Part shown: piece after piece, positions 33,190 through 46,195 of the stretch
Layout: every line of letters starts with the position of its first letter
Numbering within the stretch: position 1 is the first letter of the stretch
Assembly (NCBI RefSeq): GCF_904849725.1
Contig: NC_058518.1
Span: 508,077,225 to 508,141,224 of the forward strand
Length of the DNA: 64,000 bases
Direction: 5' to 3'
Origin: Hordeum vulgare subsp. vulgare
Lineage: Eukaryota; Streptophyta; Magnoliopsida; Poales; Poaceae
Made by a program: the position numbers and the translations under genes
The notes under the pieces: model-generated
Database searches by the model: none
Told to the model about the DNA's origin: nothing
What the model saw: only the letters and a program-made list of their open reading frames with translations

Positions 33190-34478
33190 CACGGTGTGTT
33201 TGCTAAGGTGTATATAACTGAACCAGGCCCGTAAGGGATGAAAAATGCTCGTTTGGTTCCGTGTAAGGTGGTATATGTCGCACGTGCACCATACTTAAAA
33301 CATCCTATAGCCTGGATTGATGGAAACGCTTGAATTGGAAATTTCGGTGAGACAGACCGAATCGGGCGCATAAACTGATCCCAACATAGGGCGCGGTGCA
33401 TGGGGGATTCAGACAGAGATGGCAAGAGACGAAAATCAAGGGAGACGGAATGACGTGAAATATACCATCCGCCCTTCCCCAATTTACTCGCTCACCCGTG
33501 GCTCTAGGACAAGCCCTTCTTCTGTTCTTGGCACCGATGGCGGTGGCGAGTCAAATCTACGGTTGCAGTGTTGGTGGCAGCTGCTTTTCCCCTTCTTCTT
33601 CGTCACCGTCCAACCATCCTCGTCTTAGTCATGCCCCCGACCCTGAAGCTGGTAAGCACTCTCCCATTTCATTGTTGAACGTACCATGGATGTCGCTTAG
33701 GTTGTGGATACACCCATGAAGTTTGTAGTTCAGGTAGCATCGCTGATAGTTGTAGCTCAGACCTGGATTCTGTTGATCCATAAGTGAGTTGTTCATCGGA
33801 ATGAAAAGCCTCTCATCCGTTATGATCCGATTTTAATTCCGGACCGGGAGAGGATATTGAATTTGAGCTACATCTACAACTACAAGGAGACATAGGCTCT
33901 GTGGATGCTTCGAATGAGAAGAGTGCTTTTCGCAAGGCTTGTGTAGACGTTTAGACGCACGTGGTCGCTACAAGATAGCATCCACATACACCACGGTGGA
34001 AAAGCAAATAGACATGTTCCTCCATGTTGTTGGTCATAACCAGAGGTTCAGGGTTATGCAGAACGCATTCAGGAGATCAATGGAGACCATTTTCACATAC
34101 TCCAGGCAAGTGTTTTATGCTTTGGGGGAACTCACCGGATAGATGATTCGCACACCAACTGCCCGAACTACTAGAAAGATTCGCACTAGCCCAAGATGGT
34201 ATCCATAATTCAAGGTGAGCACTGACAGTATGTAGTTCATGCATTGATAAGTTGTTATTGTTCTACGCTAGCCATAACATCATCTTGTATTGTCATTTCA
34301 GGATTGCATTGGGGCAATTGATGATACTCATGTGACTACCAGAGTGTCGATATCACAATCTACATCATACAAAGGGAGGAAGCACTACACAAGTCAGAAT
34401 GTGCTAGCTACTCTTGACTTCGATCCAAAGTTCACATATGTGTTGACTCAATAGGTGCACATGATGCTAACATTCTAA
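33190..34478 (+). mobile_element. PIF/Harbinger-type transposon remnant, 3' part cut off by CACTA
   Basis: Harbinger transposase sequence (next entry) lies here. Upstream, sequence from about 33190 (GGTGTGTTTG...) might be the element's left end, but no terminal repeat pair can be shown because the right part is lost at the CACTA insertion at 34479. Confidence 0.5.
33939..34455 (+). pseudogene. Harbinger (HARBI1-like) transposase, 5' part, broken
   Basis: The first piece reads TVEKQIDMFLHVVGHNQRF and RRSMETI, then an in-frame stop at 34140-34142, then SPRWYP with TAA where Tyr is usual, and FK at 34214. An intron follows (donor AAG|GTGAGC, acceptor TTTCAG at 34301). The second piece from 34302 reads DCIGAIDDTHVTTRV, containing the first Asp of the DDE triad (the usual IDGTHV has become IDDTHV), and then YKGRKHYTSQNVLA and FDPKFTYVL before another stop. 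The second Asp and Glu regions are missing. Dead fragment. Confidence 0.8.
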
Positions 34479-34519
34479 CACTAGTAGGAAAAACATTATA
34501 GGTAGGACCCCGTTAGTAG

Positions 34520-34800
34520 CACTGGAATATAGCATGCGCTGCTGCTACTTAGGAGTAGCGCTCGAATTGTAAAAAACACTACTGTTAAACAGGACCCAAC
34601 GAGCCCACCGATGGTAGTAGTAGTAGCAGCACACCCTTGTAAAAAGCGCTACTGCTAAGTAGAATAGCAGTAGCGCTCGGCGAGAATCAGCACTACTGCT
34701 ATTGGGCCCCACTTAGGAGTAGCGCTGCCCTAGAAAAGTGCTACTACTAATACCAATAGCAGTAGCACCCTTTGGAAAGCAGCGCTACTGCTACGTGTGG
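34520..34800. repeat. subterminal repeats of CACTA 1
   Basis: At least eight copies of a core close to AGTAGCGCT or its complement AGCGCTACT occur, spaced irregularly. In other CACTA systems such repeats bind the TNPA-type protein. Confidence 0.75.
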
Positions 34801-35387
34801 CTGGTGGTAGCTTTTCACCCACACCCCTCTCCCCCCCTTCCTCTCCCCTCCTTTCTCCTCTCCTCTCTCTAAGTTACTTCCCCACCATTGTTGCCCTTCT
34901 TTTCTCTTCCTTATACCTCTCTTCTCTCCCTATTAATGCCCCCTCCACCCTAATTCTCCTCCATAAATGACCTCTTCTAACTTTATCTTCCACATTTATT
35001 TGGCTTTTCCCTCCTTCCATACATATAGATCTAGCTAGATCATCTCTCTCCCTCTCCATTAGTTAGCTAGAGTCATATCTCCTCAAAACAACTAGATCTA
35101 GCTACTTATTTAGCCCTGCACAATCTCTCTTGGGTTATAGGTGAGTAAAAAGTTGTGCATTTCAGTAATGGGAATATGTGTGTTTGCGATATGAAGGGAT
35201 TTGTGTGAGTGACATGCCCCGTGAGTTGCTTATGTTTTGCTTAAATGTGGATTTATTTCCATTTTGGCGAATTTCGAGCAAACTCGATATGTCCTATTTT
35301 TAGGCAAGGTTATGCCAAAATTTTACATGACTTTGATGCATGCATGTATTTTGTTTATAACCCTTTTGCTTGTTATACTATGCAACC

Positions 35388-36161
35388 ATGAAGGTGAGTG
35401 GAAGGAAGGTGTGGAGCGATACTTGCAATCCACGGTGATGGACATTTATGCAAATAAATGAACTGGGATTAGATGTCCGTGTACAAGATGCAAAGAAGGA
35501 GTAACTTTGGATCCTTTTGATCGTGGCAGTTTGAAGGCCCATTTGTTGATCAATGGTTTCATGGATGGCTATACTCGGTGGATAAGTGAAGATATGATGA
35601 GGACGTCCACATGGCACAGAATAATGACATGGGACTAGACGAAGAGATGACTGATCGACACGAAGACGATGGCGCCAGACACGGCAGCGGCAAAGAGCCT
35701 GGACACGACGGCAGGAAAGAGTCCTAACACGGCGGCGGGGAAGAGTCTAAACGCGGCGGTGGAGAATATTCTAGACATGGCGGGGAAGAGGCGACGGACA
35801 TGCCGCAGTCTTTGATGCTACTAAGTTTAGTCATGCATGACCCTCATGTTCGAGACCTCCTTCGCAAGAGTACGACTAGTGACAAAGTTGCTTCTAGAGA
35901 GGAGTCCAAGATGGCACAACTTGAAGTAGACTCGAAGACTCCATTATATGACGGTTGCGATCCTGAGGTGACCCGCTTGAGTTTCACGCTCGAACTTCTA
36001 AAGACGAAGGCCAAAAACAAATGGACAAACAAAAGGCTCGATGATCATTTGAAGTATCTACATAATAAAGTTCTTCCCGCGGGGAACGTGTGTCCTATTA
36101 GTGTCGAGGAGGCCAAGAAAATCGTTTTCCCTCTTGATCTGCTGCACATTAGATACCATGC
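35388..36161 (+). pseudogene. CACTA TNP2 transposase, N-terminal part, broken
   Basis: An N-terminal transposase-associated domain reads GEWKEGVERYLQ, a TGA near 35459, then IRCPCTRCKEGVTLDPFDRG (Cys pairs) and LLINGFMDGYTRW. A charged Gly/Asp-rich linker with a TAA near 35725 leads to EEATDMPQSLMLLSL, DSKTPLYDGCDPEVTRLSF and VEEAKKIVFPLDLLHIRYHA, standard in Triticeae TNP2 proteins. The reading ends where the LTR at 36162 begins; the DDE catalytic region is not in the window. Confidence 0.85.
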
Positions 36162-37939
36162 TGTTGGAAATATGCCCTAGAGGCAATAATAAATTATTTA
36201 TTATTATATTTCCTTGTTCAAGATAATCGTTTATTATCCATGCTATAATTGTATTGATTGGAAACTCAAATACATGTGTGGATACATAGACAAAACACTG
36301 TCCCCAGTGAGCCTCTAGTTGACTAGCTCGTTGATCAAAGATAGCTAAGGTTTCCTAGCCATAGACAAGTGTTGTCACTTGATAACGGGATCACATCATT
36401 AGGAGAATCATGTGATGGACAAAGACCTATAATATGAACGTAGCATGTGATCGTGTCATTTTGTTGCTATTGTGTTCTGCATGTCAAGTATATATTTCTA
36501 TGACCATGAGATCATGTAATTCACTAACATCGGAGGAATACTTTGTGTGTATCAAACGTCACAACGTAACTGGGTGACTATAAAGGTGCACTATAGGTAT
36601 CTCCGAAGATGTCAGTTGAGTTAGCATGGATCAAGACTAGGATTTGTCACCCCGTGTGACGGAGAGGTATCTCGGGGCCCACTCGGTAATACAACATCAC
36701 AAACAAGCCTTGCAAGCAATGTGACTAAAGAGTTAGCCACGGGATCTTGTATTACGGAATGAGTAAAGAGACTTGCCGGTAACGAGATTGAAATAGGTAT
36801 TGGATACCGACGATCGAATCTCGGGCAAGTAACATGCCGAAGGACAAAGGGAATAGTATACGTGATTATATGAATCCTTGACATAGAGGTTCAACCGATA
36901 ATATTATCGTGGAATATGTAGGATCCAATATGGGCATCCAGGTCCTGCTATTGGATATTGACTGAGAGGTGTCTCAGGTCATGTCTACATAGTTCCCGAA
37001 CCTGCAAGGTCTGCACACTTAAGGTTCGGTGACTTTTCGGTATAGTTGAGTTATAGGTGCTGGTGACCGAAGTTTTGTTCGGAGTCCCGAATGAGATCCC
37101 GGATGTCACGAGGAGTTCCGGAATGGTTGGGAAACAAAGATTGATATATAGGAAGTGGGTATTTGGATTCCGGAAGATTTTCGGGCACTACCGACAGTGT
37201 ACCGGGAGTGACGAATGGGTTCCGGGGGCCCACCAGGTGGGCCCACCACGCCCCAAGGGTTCCACATGGTATTATTGGATGCGCAAGAAAGGTTATTGGG
37301 CTGACAAGTCGTCCAAGGAAAGCCCATAAGGAAAAAGGTGGAAAATCCAAAAGAGGTGGACAAATTGGGAAGGAGTCATAATCCAAGTGGAATTGGAGGA
37401 GGACTCCTCTCCTCCTTGCGCCAAAGAGAGAAAAAAGGGGCAGCCACGTGACAGCCACCTCCCTCCTCGCCTCCTATATATACTAAGGGTTTTTGAGGAT
37501 TTTGGACAACAGATTTTTGCCACGTGCAAACCCGAAACCTCTAGTTCTTCGTTTCACCTCTAGATTAGATTTCTGCGGAGCTCGGGCAGAGCCCTGCAGG
37601 AATAGATCGACACCACCACCACCCGGGGAGCTGTCACGCTGCTGGGGTCTCTACTTCCTCTTCGTTTCTCTTGCTGGATCAAGAAGCCGGAGATCGTCAT
37701 CGAGCTGTACATGTGCTGAACGCGAAGGTGTCGTCCGTTCGGTACTTGATCGGGACATATCGTGGGACGGTTCGTGGGCTGACCATGAAGACATACCACT
37801 ACATCAACCGCGTTGTCTAACGCTTTCCGTTGTGCATCTACAAAGGGTATGTAGATCCGTTCTCCCTCTCATAGATGATCATCACCATGATAGGACTTCG
37901 TGTGCGTAGGAATTTTTTTGTTTCCAATGCAACGTTCCT
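36162..37939 (+). repeat. 5' LTR of the Angela/WIS-type element, most of it
   Basis: Starts TGTTGGAAATATGCCCTAGA. Includes a TATATATA element near 37474-37481 and continues to CAACGTTCC, where the Sukkula LTR is inserted. The final six bases CCAATA (expected CCAACA) follow the insert at 42863-42868. Confidence 0.92.
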
Positions 37940-40900
37940 GTCACGCCCAAGATGCGACCCTATCCTCAATTTGGCACGAAGGCCTCGTCAGGGATAGAAG
38001 CGCATCTCGTCGTGTCGCAAGAATGGATATCGTTACAAGTACATGTACTAACAAGAAGAGATATATAAAGAGTTGGCTTACACTCGCCACAAGCTACATC
38101 AGAGTCACATCAGTACATTACATAATCATCAAGAGTAAGAGCAGGGTCCGACTACGGACGAAAATAAATGACAAAATAAGAACGACGTCCATCCTTGCTA
38201 TCCCAGGCTGCCGGCCTGGAACCCATCCTAGATCGATGAAGAAGAAGAAGAAGAAGCAATTCCAAATGAACAATCAACGCGCTCGCGGCACGTAACCTTT
38301 ACCTGTACTTGCAACTGGTGTTGTAGTAATCTGTGAGCCACAGGGGACTCCGCAATCTAATTTCCAAAGGTATCAAGACTAGCAAAGCTTAATGGGTCAG
38401 GCATGGTTAAGTGGTGGGGTTGCAGCAGCGGCTAAGCATATATTTGGTGGCTAAACTTACGAGTACAAGAAATAAGAGGGGGAAGATCTACGCATAACGG
38501 ACGTGAACTACTGATGATCAAATGAATGATCCTGAACACCTACCTACATCAGACATAACCCCACCGTGTCCTCGATCGGAGAAAGAACTCACGAAAGAGA
38601 CAGTCACGGTTACACACACAGTTGGCAAGTTTTAATTAAGTTAACTTCAAGTTATCTAGAACCAGTGTTAAACAAAGTTTCCACATTGCCACATAACCGC
38701 GGGCACGGTTTTCGAAAGATTTAACCCTGCAGGGGTGCTCCAACTAGTCCATCACAAATTACCACAAGCCGCATAGAAATCCTCAATCACGAAGCTCGCG
38801 ATCTCGTCAGATTCCCAAGTGGAAAACCTCAACTCTGAGATTACCCAAAGCATGACCGGAATCCCGTTGCACAAGATATCTCGTCAAAGGTAAAACTAAT
38901 CCAGCAAGGCCGCCCGACGTGTCGACGATCCCGATAGGAGTCGCGTACCTCGTTCTCAGGACACGACGGATGGGTCACACTAGGAGATACCAAACCTCAG
39001 GTTGCCCCGCGATGGCCTCGTAGTCTGCCAATTTGGACCAACACTCATGAGGAGCACTGGCCCGGGGGTTGATTAAATTATCCTCGGGGTCCGGAAAGTC
39101 CCTATGCAATTTTATTAGGTGTTTAGGCAAATGTAGTACCAAAGTTGGGCCTTGCCAGACCAGCTTTAAACTAAAACGAATTATCAAGGGGGTCCCCATA
39201 ACAACCCCGATTGTGTTAGGAGCGCTCAATTATGGAACATAACACCGGTAGCCGGAAACTAAGGGGGCAAAGGTGGAACAAAACACCAGGCTAGAAAGGC
39301 CGAGCCTTCCACCTTTTACCAAGTATATAGGTGCATTAAGTTAAGTAGCATTTCAATATGGTGATATAACAAGGAACCCGTGCTTTCACATGGAAGCAAT
39401 GCACCTGCAACTAGCAACGCTAACACAGGGTTAAGCAAGCGGTAACATGGCCAATCAGTGGTTTGCTAGGTCGAACAGGTTGAAGGTCAACATGGCATGG
39501 TTGAGAGGCTGATATTTAACATGTGGTAGGCAACGAGACATAAACGGTAGCAACGGTAAAACTAGCATGGCAAAGATAGTAATGGTATCTGGGGAAATGA
39601 TCATCTTGCCTGAGATCCCGCTTGGAAGAAGAACAACTCCGTGAAGCAGACGAACCGACGTAGTCGAACGGGTCCTCACAATCCGGCACGCTGCGGAACT
39701 CTATCGAGACGAAGCAAACCGAAAACACAAATCAACACACGGAATTCACCACAAGATGTACAACACATATGATGCATGAGCAGCTGATTACATGCAAGTC
39801 ACGGCATGATAATTCACACAATCAAACACTACACATTAAGTGAAGTTCAATATGCAACGAGTTGCATATTGACGAAACTCCACGTTTATTATTTAGTTCT
39901 ATCCCGATTAGTTACACGACAATACTAAATGTGGTTAAACATGGCAAGAGGTGAAGCGTAAATAATCTACCTATCTAGGCATTTTAAATGAGGTCGGAAA
40001 TGACATATAGCACCTCCGAAACGACCTCACATGTTAATTTACAATTCTATCCAGATCTGAATTAACACCTTTAATTAGTTGTTAAACAGCAAAACAAATA
40101 GGTTCACGTGATTCTACGCGTCAAGGCAAGCAATCTACACATAAAGAACATCTTCAACGGAGCTACGGTTCAAAAGATACAAGCACCGCAAGATATGATG
40201 GCATGAATGCAATATGTGTGCGACGACGGTCACGAGCACTTCAAAACATACAAACAGCAAGAGAACATGAAACTACACGAGATTCTAAGAAAGTTTCATG
40301 TAGGACACTATCAAATCGGAGCTACGGTTCAACAACTAGGAGCAAGACAAGAAAACACTACAATCTGCCAAAATCAGCCACATAGCATTTTCTACGCCCC
40401 ACAACTACGAGCTACACAACTCCGATAAACTCATGCAAGGCATGGAACGGAACAGGGCAAGAAGGACTACTACGAACAGCTAACAACTACTAGCATGGAA
40501 GCAAGGAGCACTAGGAAAAGAAGACACAAAATGACATCCCACTCACTATTTCAGACTTAGTGAAAATTACACCTCATGAAAGTGCAGTTTTCGATCTGAA
40601 GCAATATTGACAGCAGCAAAATCCTAAGCTACAGGACTCCAAATGGCATAAAAATTTACAGCATGCTAGAGAAACACAAGGGGTACAACTAACTCCATTG
40701 GACCAACCTCAAAAGAGCTACAGATCACAAGATGCAAGCAAGACAAGAAAGCAACAAAATATAACAGATTCCAGACTTAGAAATATTTCAGCTCCTCTAG
40801 AACAGCACTATTTCTAGCAACTTGAGAACAAGAAAATCACACCTAAACATGCATTTCTATTGCAACCAAAAATACCAGGGGCTAAACAAAACATCCAAGA

Positions 40901-42857
40901 TCAACTCTCTAGTTGACAACTCCGTCAAACAACGCACGGAATAAATCCTACAAATTAAACAAAAGGGCATCACGGCAAAATATCTCGCGAACTAACTTGC
41001 TCTAATGCTAAAACTAATTGCACAGAAAAATCCATGGGATTTTTCTACCCCGGAAACATATAAAACATGTGGGGTTTGCAACACAAAATAATGCCACACA
41101 TTAATGCAAGATAAACACCTATATCCGGGAAAATAAACTACCGGCAATCTCTACACGTAAAAATACATATGACTGCTCTAAAATACATGCAAAAATGATT
41201 CCTAAAACATGGGCATTCTAATACGGCATACGGACAATTCAAACTCGTGCGGAAAATAAATACGGGCACTATCCTATCTAGACAGCACGTTAAACTAGGC
41301 GGTTGGCACGTAAAACTACGTCAAATAAATATGCAAGTTGTAAATTCGTACTCTACGCGCGAAACTACCACAAAAACATATATAATACGCGTCGTTCCGA
41401 CTTACGGTTTAAAAACTACCGACGATCTAAGATATGACTATTTTTCTGGAATTTATTAAATTCCGGAAAAATCCTAAATAGCTAACGGGCCTAAACTACT
41501 ACTAACAGGCCGAATTCCTAACTGGGCTAACAGGGGGCGCAAGATAGGGAAAATGCACAGGCGGGGAATACTCACCTCGGGGCCTAGGGAGAGGAGGCCG
41601 AGGCTTGGGCCGAATTGGAGGGGCTGGAGGCCACCCCAGCTGGGCCGGCTCGGGCAAATCGGCCCACTGGCCAGGGCGAAGCGAGGCAGGCCTCGGCCTA
41701 GCTCGCGACTGGGCCGACGAGGGGAGGCTCGCGTGGCCCGCTCGGCGCTGGGACGAGGCGCTCGTCCCCTCCGTCGTTCTCCTCGATCCAGGGGCGGCGG
41801 CGCTCGAGTTGGCTCCCCCGTGGACGAACAAGAGGCGGGGCGAGGCTTCGGCGCTGGGGCGGGGTCGGCCGGAGGAGGCACTAAGCAGCGGCGGCGGGGC
41901 GTGGATCTGGCGCATGCGGCGGCCGACGGGGTGGAGCGGGGAGGCTGCGAACGACGGCTTGGGGAGGCGGCCCTGGACGTCGAGCTCGGGCGCGGGCGCT
42001 AGGAGTACTCCGGCGAGCATCCGGCAGGCGGGGCTCCCGCGAGGGGCTGGTGAGGGCGCGCGGGAGGTGTCCGGCGAGGGCGCGCGGGCAGGGAGAGCCA
42101 TGAGGAGGCGCGGCTCGGGTAGGGAGAACGGGGGCGGCGGCGCGCAGATGGGCCCGGCGGGCCTCGGATGGGCTCGGCGGGCCCGCGGTGGCTGGCGGCT
42201 GGCGGGAGAGAGAGAGGCGATTAGGGTTAGGCATGGTTTTCGAGGCAGAGGGGGGTGGCTGTCTAAAAATTAGGAGGAGGGGGGTATATATAGGGAAAAG
42301 AGGGGCTCGGTTAACCGGAATCGCGTTCCGGATCCAACCGCGGGGTCGGATTCGGGCGATTTCGAACGCAGGAATGGGTACGCGGCCGTGTAGAGGGGAT
42401 ATCCGGAGACGAGAGGGAGAACGGGCGGCACGACAATGAATTTTTAAAACAGCAACAGACGTCCGACGATAGCCCGAATACGGTGCCGCTACGGGCGACC
42501 GTTCGGGTACCAGACGGTCTCCGATCGCGACGAAAATCGATAGGCGGCCTGGCTATAACTAATCACGACCGCATGCCAAGCTTCACCTCGATCAGAGAAA
42601 GTTTTACGCACACTTTAAAAACAGGGTTTCGACGGTGCCGCGGGCGCGTGCGAGTACGGTCGGGCTCGGAACGGACAACGACGAGAACCGGCGACTACTA
42701 ACGAAAGGAAGTTTTTGAAAACTGACGGCAGCGGAGATGCCGATGCAATGCTGATGATGCGCATGATGCGATGATGATGCGACAAATATAAATAGACACA
42801 CGACGAAAACGGAAAGAAAAGGGGAAGCTTCTGGAACGTCGGCATCGGGCTGTCACA
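37940..42857 (-). mobile_element. Sukkula-type solo LTR (large LTR)
   Basis: This 4918-bp sequence is flanked by GTTCC on both sides (37935-37939 and 42858-42862). Its plus-strand start TGTCACGCCCAAGATGCGAC is the complement of the well-known Sukkula LTR end used for marker primers. In sense (minus) orientation it starts TGTGACAGCCCGATGCC and ends GGGCGTGACA. A TATATATA box near 42283-42290, followed on the minus strand by a CT-rich, then very GC-rich transcribed-like region (41500-42240), fits the promoter direction. Long open frames in the GC-rich part are not protein-like. No second LTR or internal domain is present, so it is a solo LTR. Sukkula LTRs are about 5 kb. Confidence 0.85.
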
Positions 42858-42868
42858 GTTCCCCAATA

Positions 42869-42886
42869 GTACCATCATGAGCTAGG
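42869..42886 (+). other. primer-binding site of the Angela/WIS-type element
   Basis: GTACCATCATGAGCTAGG follows the LTR end directly. It corresponds to the GTGGCATCATGAGCT site of the element at 20940-20955. The CTAGG at its end is the target duplication of the Gypsy element inserted next to it. Confidence 0.6.
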
Positions 42887-43420
42887 TGATGGGGTTATAG
42901 TCCCAGGGTAGGGTCATAGGTCTGCCATATAGGTCCTACCCAAGGACTACCCTTCATAGAAGACAAGGCCCTTAGACAGTTCTGACTGAACTAAGGACGC
43001 CCCCATCATCCAGTCGGCGATGATCCACTCAGAGCATATCTAACGTACCGACTAGAATCCACTCTGTACATCGTAACCTCCCAGGAGGGCAACGGTCATA
43101 CGTTTTCATACACCATTATTAGCATTTAAAACTTACGTTACCTGTAACGTAGGCATTTATTAGCCACTATTCCACCCTTGTCCACCGGGCCATTATGAAG
43201 GGCAGCGCACTCTATATAAGCCGCCCTTCCCCACTGGTGCAAGGGTTGGCACTTGCTGTAATCCTATAATCCACTCGACACAAAGCTCCCAAGAGCACTG
43301 AGACGTAGGGCTTTTACCTCCACCGTAGAGGGGCCTGAACTCATACATCCTCGCCGTAGCTAAGGCTCTGCCCATCCTTTCGTACCCCATACTTCTACTG
43401 TCAGACTTATACCCACGACA
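42887..43420 (+). repeat. 5' LTR of the Gypsy element
   Basis: TGATGGGGTTATAGTCCCAG to ...ATACCCACGACA, 534 bp. A TATATAAG box lies at 43213-43220, about 200 bp from the LTR end. Confidence 0.95.
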
Positions 43421-43440
43421 GTTGGCGCCCACCTTTGGGC
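43421..43440 (+). other. primer-binding site of the Gypsy element
   Basis: Directly after the LTR the sequence GTTGGCGCCCACCTTTGG contains the TGGCGCC core common to PBSs of plant Gypsy (Tat/Athila) elements. The primer tRNA was not determined. Confidence 0.65.
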
Positions 43441-43487
43441 GGGCGTCTAAGCGACTTCCGGCGAGTTTGCGATTTCATCTTTTCGTC

Positions 43488-45420
43488 ATGTCGTCCGCCG
43501 GAGATCTGTGCATGGGTCATGAGATCCTCTTCGGTGCCCTCTCCTTCATCGCCGACAATTCGGCATGGCTTCGGGATGCGCCCCTCGACGTCGAGGCGCT
43601 TCCCAGTCGCGGGGCTACGCACTTCCGTGCCAGTTCCTGCGGTGTTCTTCTTCTCCAGCCATCGACCCCGGTGTCGATCTTCGCCCCCGTCACGCACCGC
43701 AACAAGCGATCCCGTCGTCCGCGGCTCCAGCATTGGGTGCGACACGCCCAGGCGCGACAGAGCGCGTCCTCTCAAGTGGCGGTGCTCGAATCGGTTGTGG
43801 TCCCGCCGCCGTCCCAGTGCTTGGAGTCAGTTCCGACTGAGCTACCTTCCGAGTATCCGGGTCGCGGGCCTGCAGCCGAAGTTCTCATGGCCGATTCCCA
43901 TGAAAGTCCCCTCGGGACTGGTCGGAACGAGCGTGAGTTCATAGAATCATCCGGCGCTCGTCGTCAACACCATCGTTCTTCCAGTCGACGCACTCGCGAG
44001 AGCAACGTCGAGGTGTTCCGCACACCCATCCTCAACTTGGCTGCAGCCGCCAGGATAGCCGATTCTCTCCAGCCGACTGATTTAGAGACTGGTAGAGGAA
44101 TCGAGCAGATCCGTGCCCTGTTGCATACGGCGCAGCAGCAAAATTCGGCGGTCTCCCAGTCGCACAACAGGATCCACAACAGTTCTGTTCAAGCGAACAC
44201 GCATCGGTCGGTTTTCAGTCCCGACTCTCATCAGCGACGCAGAGGGGGCAGCCGTTCCAGGGACCCGAGTCGGAATCCGCTTCCCATTCGGTCTCATCCA
44301 TAAGATCGTTGCCGTTCGCATACTCCTCCGCGGGGTGGGCCTTACGGGCCCCGGCATCACGACGATCATCGTTCGGGCGGTGACGCACATGATCCAAGGC
44401 CTGATGCAAGAGGGTACATCGCCCAGAAGAAGGTCGACAGAAGTCGAGCCCACCGTGATGGTCACGATAGAGACCGTCCGAGTGGAAGCAGGACCGTCGT
44501 TTCTGGCCCCAAGTGCTTCAGTCGGGCCATCCGCTCAGCTGACATCCCTCCCAACTTCCGATTGGCGACGGGAATCAGCAGGTTCACAGGAGAGTCCAAA
44601 CAGAAACTTGGTTGGACGACTAGAGAGTGGCGGTCCAGATCGGTGGCGGAGATGACCATGTCGCCATGAAACATCTCCCACTGATGCTCGACGGTTCGGC
44701 GCGAGCCTGGCTGAACCAGTTAGCTCCGTCAAGCATCTACAGTTGGGCAGATTTGGCCCGAGTCTTCATCAGGACCTTTGAGGGTACGTGCAAATGCCCT
44801 GATGGTCTTGTAGAGCTCCAGCACTGTGTCTAGAAGCAGAACGAGCCCTTGCGCGATTTCATCTAGTGCTGGACGACCCTCTACCACACGGTGGAGAACG
44901 TCACAGAGCACCAAGCAGTCTGCGCCTTCAAGGCAGGCGTGCGGTACAGAGATCTGTACCTGAAGTTCGGTCGGACAGGCGACATCTCCATGAGCAAGAT
45001 GATGGAGATAGCCGCGCGCTATGCAAATGGCGAAGAGGAGGACCGCATACGTAGCGGCAAGCATAAGTCAGTCACCGATGGAGATGGGAACAACAATCGG
45101 AAGCAGAAGCAGAAAGCTCAATCCACTCCGCAGGCAGAGGCAGCAGCCATTACGAATGCCAAGTTCAAAGGCAAGGGGAAAGCTCAGTACACCCCCAAGA
45201 AGAGGCAGTCAGGAAATTCCATCCTGGATCAACCGTGTCCAATCCACACGAAAACGGATGAAGAAGGCAATGTCATAGTGTCGAAGCATACCACTCGGCA
45301 GTGTCGCCTCCTGATCCAAGGATTCGCCGAAGGACAGCCGAGTGAGAAGGACACCGAGCAGGATGATGAGGACAAGGAGGATCCGTTCCCCCAAGTCCAT
45401 GCAACGTTGATGATTTTTGC
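43488..45420 (+). pseudogene. Gypsy gag, broken
   Basis: The probable start at 43488 (MSSAGDLCMG) opens a basic, Ser/Arg-rich N-terminal region. TAA occurs at 44301-44303, then an Asp/His/Arg-rich region, and a frame change near 44625 leads into the Gag core: GDDHVAMKHLPLMLDGSARA, WLNQLAPSSIYSWADL, then TAG at 44831-44833 and 44864-44866 inside the QKQNEPLRDFI region, and AVCAFKAGVRYRDLY. A Lys/Gln-rich tail with CPIHTKT..HTTRQC follows, where a zinc-knuckle remnant is usual. The frame then runs unbroken into the protease. Confidence 0.85.
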
Positions 45421-46195
45421 TGATGTGGAAAGCAAAAGTCGACTGAAGCTGGTCAACAGGGAGGTAAACATGGCAACCGCATCCACTCCCACGTTCCTCA
45501 AGTGGTCACAGACTACGATCACATTTGATCAGTCAGACCACCCAGCACACGTACCCACCCCAGGGAGGCAGGCTCTGGTCGTCGACCCGGTGGTGGAAGG
45601 AGTTAGGCTGCGCAAAGTCCTCATGGACGGCGGCAGCGGCCTGAATATCATGTACGCCGACACTCTCAAGGGAATGGGCATTCCGATGTCCAAACTTAGC
45701 GAGAGCAGTATGCAGTTCCACAGAGTCGTCCCAGGAAGAAAGGCCAAATCACTCGGCCAGATTGCGTTAGATGTCGTCTTCGGCTCTGACAAGAACTTCC
45801 GCAAGGAGAAGCTGACATTCGAGGTGGTGGACTTCCACACTGCATACCATGCGATTCTGGGTCGTCCGGCATATGCGCGTTTCATGGCCCGTCCATGTTA
45901 CGTCTATTTGAAGCTGAAGATGCCAGGTCCCAAAGGTGTGATTACGGTCACAGGTAATCGGCAGCGGGCCGAGGAGTGTCTGCAGCAGGGGTCGAGGATT
46001 GCTGATCAGCAGATGGCTATTCTCGAGCTGGATGAGTACAAGAAGACCGCCGACCCCGCTGACCTGATGCGTTCAAAGAAGCCAGCTTCTGAGTCCGCAT
46101 TTCAGTCGGCGGGAGACACGAAGAAAGTCAGCATCCATCCGACGGACGACACCGCCGCCCCGACAAACATCTCCACCACCCTTGATCCAAAATAG
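45421..46195 (+). pseudogene. Gypsy protease region, ends at TAG
   Basis: Open in frame with Gag. ALVVDPVVEG and VLMDGGSGLNIMY near 45620-45655 form the retropepsin site (DGGSG in place of DTGS, usual in this lineage). Further on, YHAILGRPAYARFM near 45847 matches the C-terminal ILGRP motif. The frame stops at TAG 46193-46195, just before the RT region, probably one base change from a Gln codon. Confidence 0.85.

Larger units (their letters stand above)
34479..36161 (+). mobile_element. CACTA transposon 1, left part
   Basis: The left end CACTAGTAGGAAAAAC is a CACTA terminal repeat. Subterminal repeats of the AGTAGCGCT / AGCGCTACTGCTA type in both orientations fill 34520-34800, as expected for transposase-binding regions. 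A CT-rich leader and intron-like region follow, then the TNP2 gene, which is interrupted at 36161 by an Angela-type element. The right end lies outside the window or is lost. Confidence 0.85.

Noticed and set aside
34479..34800. Possible MITE ends in the AGTAGCGCT-rich region
   Set aside because: The CACTAGTAGG terminus and TNP2 gene downstream show that these are CACTA subterminal repeats.
41500..42275. Long GC-rich frames on both strands, up to about 220 codons
   Set aside because: They lie inside the Sukkula-type LTR, downstream of its TATA box, and the translations are Ala/Arg/Gly/Pro-rich without any family resemblance. LTRs do not code.
43435..43944. A plus-strand frame overlapping the Gypsy gag start in another frame
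   Set aside because: Shadow of gag: the 43488 frame has the usual N-terminal organisation and leads to the Gag core.
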